Source of the DNA: Clostridia bacterium
GTDB taxonomy: Bacteria; Bacillota; Clostridia; Oscillospirales; Acutalibacteraceae
NCBI GenBank assembly: GCA_030526115.1
Contig: JAUNDK010000004.1
Location: 1-64,000 of the forward strand
DNA length: 64,000 nucleotides
Direction: 5' to 3'
The position numbers and the translations under genes were made by a program. Positions within the stretch are counted from its first letter, which is position 1; each line of letters starts with the position of its first letter. Positions 59,843-64,000 of the stretch are shown here, piece after piece. The notes under the pieces are model-generated. The model was not told the DNA's origin and did not search any database. It saw nothing but the letters and a program-made list of their open reading frames with translations.

Positions 59843-61023
59843 TTTACTGCCTCCGGTTCTTCTGTAATTTCATACATCGCACTTATGTCTCCGATTAAAA
59901 TCGCACCGCAGAGTTTTCCACTTTTGTAGAAACGCCTGTCGAAAACTTTTTCGCATCCGTCATATCTGTTTACGGTAAATTCGGGTATATCTTTTCTGCC
60001 GTCGGATATTGTGGTTTCCGCATAGTCATAATCTGTGATATTACCCACAGAGAAAACCGCTGTGTTCATGGCAGTCATGACGAGAGGATAATTTTCAGGC
60101 CGGAATTCTTCATGAATAGAAACGGCATTAGCTCCTGCGGTTTCACCGCTCTTTTGGGAAAATGCCCACAGACCCGGGTTCACAAAATCACCCTGAATGC
60201 AGTCTCCTGCGGCGAAGATGTTTTCGTCATCTGTTCTCATGTATTTATCAACAATAACAGCTCTGTCGATGGAAAGTCCGATATTCTCTGCAAGTTCTGT
60301 ATTTGCCCTGATTCCTGTGGAAACAACAATTGAATCTGTATAAAAAGTTCTGCCGTCAGAGAGTTTAACGGAACCTGCTTTTTCATCACCGAGTATTTCC
60401 AAAACGCTGACATCGGTATAACATTCGATTCCAATACTGTTGATATTATTTGTAAGATATTCCGCACTTTCGTCATCGAGCTGTCTTGACATGAGCCATG
60501 GAGCTGATTCAAGAATTTTTACATTAAGCCCTGCTTTATGAAGTTCCCATGCGGTTTCAAGTCCTATTACACCACCGCCGATAACCACGGCGTTTTTACT
60601 CCGTACGGCAATTCTGCGCAGATTTTTGAAGTCCTCTGTGTTTCTCAATGTGAGAACACCTTTTTTATTTATACCTTTTATGTCAGGGACAAAACTTTTT
60701 GCACCGAGGGCATAAATGCACTTATCGTAACTTATAACATTCCCGTCTGAAAGTCTTATCTTCCTGTTTGTTCTGTCGATGAATTCCGCTTTGGTGTTGT
60801 TCAGAAGTTCAATACAGTTATCTTCGTACCATGCCTTATCTGCCATGGAGATTTTCCTGTTCTGAAAGGTTCTGAGGTCAGTCTTGCTCAGAAGCGGACG
60901 AAGATAGGGAATATCCTTTTCTCCGTTTACTATTGTGATTTCAGCATCTTTTTCGAGTTCCTTTATTTTCAATGCGGCGGAAAATCCCGCAACACCACCG
61001 CCGAGTATCACATATTTACTCAC
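59839..61023 (-). CDS. FAD-dependent NAD(P)H oxidoreductase
   Basis: 394 residues of the two-dinucleotide-binding-domain fold: FAD site VILGGGVAGFSAAL, NAD site NAVVIGGGVIGLETAWEL, and FAD motif IFAAGDC, as in NirB N-terminal or rubredoxin/ferredoxin reductases. Encoded between the ferredoxin and the molybdoenzyme with overlaps of 8 and 4 bases, so it probably passes NAD(P)H electrons through the ferredoxin to the Mo enzyme, replacing the membrane anchor found in DmsABC (inference). Confidence 0.9.
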   Translation of the reverse strand: MSKYVILGGGVAGFSAALKIKELEKDAEITIVNGEKDIPYLRPLLSKTDLRTFQNRKISMADKAWYEDNCIELLNNTKAEFIDRTNRKIRLSDGNVISYDKCIYALGAKSFVPDIKGINKKGVLTLRNTEDFKNLRRIAVRSKNAVVIGGGVIGLETAWELHKAGLNVKILESAPWLMSRQLDDESAEYLTNNINSIGIECYTDVSVLEILGDEKAGSVKLSDGRTFYTDSIVVSTGIRANTELAENIGLSIDRAVIVDKYMRTDDENIFAAGDCIQGDFVNPGLWAFSQKSGETAGANAVSIHEEFRPENYPLVMTAMNTAVFSVGNITDYDYAETTISDGRKDIPEFTVNRYDGCEKVFDRRFYKSGKLCGAILIGDISAMYEITEEPEAVK

Positions 61024-61576
61024 AATCTTTACCCCCTTTTGTCTTGATAATCAGATTCGGTTCTGTCCTCTCGGGGGATGGCAGTATCTCGAGGGTATTG
61101 GTGCAGTCTGCTTTTTCTTCCTCGCTCAATGCATCCAGATTGACAAACTTCAGGCAGTGGGTGAGGCAGGCCTCAACACAAAGAGGTTCCTTGCCCTCGT
61201 TTCTTCTCGAATAGCAGGAGTCGCACTTGGCGGCTCTGCCTGTTTTGTGACTGAGTTTAGGTGCCTTGTATGGGCAGGCCCAGGTGCATACACCACAGCC
61301 TATGCATCTGCTGTCATCGTGGCCGACGGTTCCGTCAGCCTGAACGAACATGGCTCCTGTGGGACATTTATTTACACAGGCAGGGTTTTCACAGTGATTA
61401 CACGCGCCTGAGTAGTGGGTATATATGGTTTTTCCGTTGTCGTCTGTATATTCAAAGGTATTCACCCTGCGGAAGAAAAGTCCGAGTTCAAGGTCGTGAC
61501 CGTCTTTGCACGCCATCTGGCAGGCGTTACAGCCTATGCAAAGATTCTGGTCAAAGAGAAATCCGTATCGTGGCAT
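61016..61576 (-). CDS. DmsB-like ferredoxin subunit with four [4Fe-4S] cluster motifs
   Basis: 186 residues; four Cys groups typical of DmsB/NrfC subunits (CIGCNACQMACKDGH; CNHCENPACVNKCP; CIGCGVCTWACP; CDSCYSRRNEGKEPLCVEAC). Cytosolic electron-transfer partner of the molybdoenzyme. First gene of the four-gene minus-strand operon (ferredoxin, flavoprotein, molybdoenzyme, mobA). RBS AAGGAGC, ATG 61576. Confidence 0.93.
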   Translation of the reverse strand: MPRYGFLFDQNLCIGCNACQMACKDGHDLELGLFFRRVNTFEYTDDNGKTIYTHYSGACNHCENPACVNKCPTGAMFVQADGTVGHDDSRCIGCGVCTWACPYKAPKLSHKTGRAAKCDSCYSRRNEGKEPLCVEACLTHCLKFVNLDALSEEEKADCTNTLEILPSPERTEPNLIIKTKGGKDCE

Positions 61577-61607
61577 AATATGCTCCTTATATAAATCTTA
61601 TGAGAAA

Positions 61608-61636
61608 ACTATATAATTATCGGGGAGATATTGCAA
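61608..61636 (-). promoter_or_regulatory. Promoter of the molybdoenzyme operon
   Basis: On the minus strand TTGCAA (61636-61631), a 17-base spacer and TATAGT (61613-61608), about 32 bases before the first ATG. Confidence 0.65.
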
Positions 61637-61715
61637 TAAGTCATTTTGTTTTTCTTGTAAATCAGAAACCCATCTGATAAAATTTATATATCCATATTAG
61701 AAGGAGATGCGTAAA

Positions 61716-62909
61716 ATGAACGCAAAAGGACAGAAAGTCGTGGTTCTCGGTGTGGCATCAAGCATAGCCGCTTACAAAGCCGCAAACCTTGCAAGTATGC
61801 TTCGCAAAAGAAACTACGATGTTCATGTAATAATAACAAAAAACGCCACGGAGTTCATCTCTCCGCTGGTTTTTGAGACTTTGACAAATAATGTGTGCGT
61901 GGTGGATCAGTTCTCCCGCACAGGAAATTATGAGGTGGAGCACGTTGCTCTGGCAAAACAGGCGGATGTAGTTCTCATTGCCCCGGCAACAGCAAATGTA
62001 ATGGCCAAAATTGCAAACGGACTTGCCGACGATGCCCTGACTACTCAGGTGCTTGCCTGCACCTGCCCCAAAATCGTTGCCCCGGCAATGAATACAAACA
62101 TGTATCTCAATCCAATAACTCAGGATAATATAAAAAAGCTGGAGCACTACGGATTTACGGTAGTAACCCCTGCTTCGGGTCTGCTTGCCTGCCGTGATGT
62201 CGGAATAGGCAAATTCCCTGAGGAGAGTCTGCTTGCAGATTATGTGGACAGAGCGATAGCAAAGGAAAAAGACTTTGTCGGTAAAAAGGTAGTTGTCACA
62301 GCAGGAGCAACTCAGGAAGCTATTGACCCTGTCCGTTTTATCACAAATCATTCCAGTGGAAAAATGGGCTTTGCCATTGCAAAGGAATTCATGCTTCGTG
62401 GTGCCGATGTCACCCTGATTGCGGCGGCGAATACCCAGCCTGAGCTGAACTTTGTGAATACTGTAAAAGTAAAATCCGCCCGGGATATGTTCGAGGCTGT
62501 CAAAGAGAATTCCGATGCCGATATTATCGTAAAAGCGGCGGCTGTTGCGGATTACACTCCCACAGAGATTGCCGACAATAAGATTAAGAAAAAAGACGGC
62601 GACATGGCAATTCCGCTCAAACGCACTCAGGATATTTTAAAGTGGCTCGGTGAGAACAAAAGGGAAAATCAGATGCTTGTAGGTTTCTCCATGGAGACAG
62701 AAAATCTCATAGAGAACTCAAGGGCAAAGCTCACAAAGAAAAACGCCGATATGATAGTTGCGAACAACCTTAAGGTTGAGGGCGCAGGTTTCGGTGTGGA
62801 TACCAATGTGGTTACAATAATCACAAAGGACGAGGTAAAGGAGCTTCCGCTAATGAGCAAGGCCGATGTTGCTTCTGCCCTCGCAGACGAGATTAAGAAA
62901 AGATTATGA
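61716..62909 (+). CDS. coaBC: CoaBC bifunctional phosphopantothenoylcysteine decarboxylase/synthetase
   Basis: 397 residues from ATG 61716; the ATG at 61707 abuts the AAGGAG site and is too close. CoaC flavoprotein part about 1-180 (GVASSIAAYKAA, APATANVMAKIANGLADD, PAMNTNMY) and CoaB part about 185-397 (VVVTAGATQEAIDPVRFITN, HSSGKMGFAIAKE, KRTQDIL). Makes 4'-phosphopantetheine from phosphopantothenate, cysteine and nucleotide in CoA synthesis. Overlaps tag by 4 bases. Confidence 0.96.
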   Translation: MNAKGQKVVVLGVASSIAAYKAANLASMLRKRNYDVHVIITKNATEFISPLVFETLTNNVCVVDQFSRTGNYEVEHVALAKQADVVLIAPATANVMAKIANGLADDALTTQVLACTCPKIVAPAMNTNMYLNPITQDNIKKLEHYGFTVVTPASGLLACRDVGIGKFPEESLLADYVDRAIAKEKDFVGKKVVVTAGATQEAIDPVRFITNHSSGKMGFAIAKEFMLRGADVTLIAAANTQPELNFVNTVKVKSARDMFEAVKENSDADIIVKAAAVADYTPTEIADNKIKKKDGDMAIPLKRTQDILKWLGENKRENQMLVGFSMETENLIENSRAKLTKKNADMIVANNLKVEGAGFGVDTNVVTIITKDEVKELPLMSKADVASALADEIKKRL

Positions 62910-63499
62910 CAGGACTTACAAAATGCGACTGGCCCCTTGACGGCGGCATGATGGAAAAATATCACGATGAAGAATGGGGAATACCTCTGCATGATGACAG
63001 AAAACAGTTCGAATTCCTCATTATGGAGGCCATGCAGTGCGGCCTTTCATGGGCGATAGTCATGAAAAAGCGTGAAATTCTCAGAAAATGTTTCGATGAT
63101 TTTGATTTTTACAGAATAGCCGAATATGATGATAACAGGCTGGATGAAATTATGGAAACCCACGGAATGCTTCATTCCATGCCGAAGATAAAGGCCGTGG
63201 TGAATAACGCCAAAAAGTTTATTGAGATAATTGACGAGTGGGGAAGTTTCGATAAATATATCTGGCATTTCACAGACGGGAAAACCATGGTTTACAGGGC
63301 GAATCAGTTTATTATGCCCCCTCAGAACGAGCTAAGTGAGACTATCGCAAAGGATATCAAAAGGCGTGGCTTTAAGTACCTTGGTCCCGTAACGATTTAC
63401 TCTTACCTTCAGGCGGCGGGTATAATCAACGATCATCAGGAGAAATGTTTTCTATATAAGCATATAATCGAGAACTATCCATGCGAATTTGTGGATTAA
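62906..63499 (+). CDS. tag: DNA-3-methyladenine glycosylase I
   Basis: 197 residues. Tag signature CDWPL, KYHDEEWGIPLHDDRKQFE and EAMQCGLSW, with the Zn ligands Cys near the N-terminus and His17-type residues, and VTIYSYLQAAGIINDH near the C-terminus. Removes 3-methyladenine from alkylated DNA. The start overlaps the coaBC stop (ATGA). Confidence 0.94.
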   Translation: MTGLTKCDWPLDGGMMEKYHDEEWGIPLHDDRKQFEFLIMEAMQCGLSWAIVMKKREILRKCFDDFDFYRIAEYDDNRLDEIMETHGMLHSMPKIKAVVNNAKKFIEIIDEWGSFDKYIWHFTDGKTMVYRANQFIMPPQNELSETIAKDIKRRGFKYLGPVTIYSYLQAAGIINDHQEKCFLYKHIIENYPCEFVD

Positions 63500-63575
63500 G
63501 TTTACTAATATTAGTGTTTTATGGTTTGCTTTGTTAAGCTATAATATGCAAAGATAACCAAAAGGGGGAAAGAAA

Positions 63576-64000
63576 ATGGCAGGTGTTCAGGAATATAAGT
63601 GTCCCTTCTGCGGAGCTCCGATAGGCTTTGCACCGGGAACGGAATCTATGAACTGTATGTACTGCGGCAGCTTAATCAATATAGATGAGCTTACCGGTGC
63701 CGATATTGAGAAAAACGGCGGAGAGAACTATGACGAAATTCCTTATTCGAAAGTAGACGAGGGAGACCGCTGGGCGGCTTTTGAAGATTTCAGGGTCGGA
63801 AAAGAGACCATGGGAGAGCAGAATCTCTATGAGTGTCAGTCATGCGGTGCGGAGATTTATGCCGATTTAACCACAGTTGCAACCAAATGTCCGTATTGTG
63901 ACAACAATGTAATCTTAAGGGATAAGGTTTCGGGAAAACTCAGACCGGATAAGCTTATTCCGTTTGCATTCGGAACCGACGGACTCAAAGATATAGTCAA
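63576..64000 (+). CDS. Zinc-ribbon protein (3'-truncated by the window)
   Basis: ATG 63576 behind AAGGGGGAA; the frame stays open to the window end (141 codons). Three CxxC motifs: YKCPFCGAPI, MNCMYCGSLI, ECQSCGAEI, and a later KCPYCDN, giving two zinc ribbons, followed by KLIPFAF which begins the conserved region of the large zinc-ribbon/TFIIB-like bacterial proteins. Role unknown. TATAAT at 63540-63545 is a likely -10. Confidence 0.75.
   Translation, partial: MAGVQEYKCPFCGAPIGFAPGTESMNCMYCGSLINIDELTGADIEKNGGENYDEIPYSKVDEGDRWAAFEDFRVGKETMGEQNLYECQSCGAEIYADLTTVATKCPYCDNNVILRDKVSGKLRPDKLIPFAFGTDGLKDIV

Overview
The window looks like a chromosomal segment from a strictly anaerobic, low-to-mid GC Gram-positive bacterium, most likely a gut-type Clostridia (Oscillospiraceae/Ruminococcaceae-like; this is inference). 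Reasons: Shine-Dalgarno sites of the AAGGAG type, consensus sigma-A promoters, a sortase-anchored surface protein, CdaA/CdaR, a CarD-type regulator, Rex-type redox control, [FeFe]-hydrogenases, AdhE, a Na+-pumping decarboxylase and radical-type dehydratase activases, with no aerobic respiration genes. I see no rRNA, CRISPR array, prophage or intact insertion sequence.

Layout. 1-2.5 kb: the end of a cell-wall LRR protein, then a ferredoxin-like protein divergent from a Crp/Fnr regulator. 2.6-8.3 kb (minus): a three-gene 2-hydroxyacyl-CoA dehydratase/activase-like cluster behind a GH32 fructosidase. 8.6-12.7 kb: response regulator, histidine kinase and HtrA protease (envelope stress). 12.9-14.3 kb: small proteins and a Nudix hydrolase. 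14.5-19.0 kb: a binding lipoprotein fused to a 5'-nucleotidase C-terminal domain, paired with a hybrid histidine kinase. 19.1-20.3 kb: tRNA-Leu and a four-helix-bundle gene between direct repeats. 20.3-26.6 kb: two MATE exporters around TrkA/TrkH. 26.8-27.4 kb: a frameshifted toxin-like gene with an intact partner. 27.7-31.1 kb: oxaloacetate/pyruvate-type Na+ decarboxylase operon. 31.3-35.1 kb: FtsX-type ABC transporter. 35.5-37.7 kb: cdaA-cdaR. 37.9-44.4 kb: CarD, MBL hydrolase, MFS, YtcJ-type amidohydrolase and a third MATE. 44.4-45.4 kb: two tandem tRNA-Leu(GAG) genes and a YgjV-like membrane protein. 45.7-54.3 kb: a redox/fermentation operon: Rex box, adhE, small kinase, two NuoE-like ferredoxins, sensory [FeFe]-hydrogenase, PP2C phosphatase and group-B-like [FeFe]-hydrogenase. 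54.4-61.6 kb: a molybdenum island with a LysR regulator, a Moco-type riboswitch, an ECF S component, MobA, and a molybdopterin oxidoreductase carrying an N-terminal TorD-like chaperone domain. 61.7-64 kb: coaBC, tag and the start of a zinc-ribbon protein.

The genes suggest a fermenter that disposes of electrons as ethanol (AdhE) and possibly H2, senses NADH (Rex) and perhaps H2 (sensory hydrogenase plus phosphatase), conserves energy by a Na+-translocating decarboxylase, and has an accessory Mo enzyme for a reducible substrate. The most unusual signals are (i) the hydrogenase operon containing both a kinase-fold protein and a phosphatase, (ii) the chaperone-molybdoenzyme fusion, (iii) a modular family of intergenic hairpin elements at gene 3' ends whose stems covary between copies, and (iv) direct repeats with small palindromes flanking a four-helix-bundle gene.
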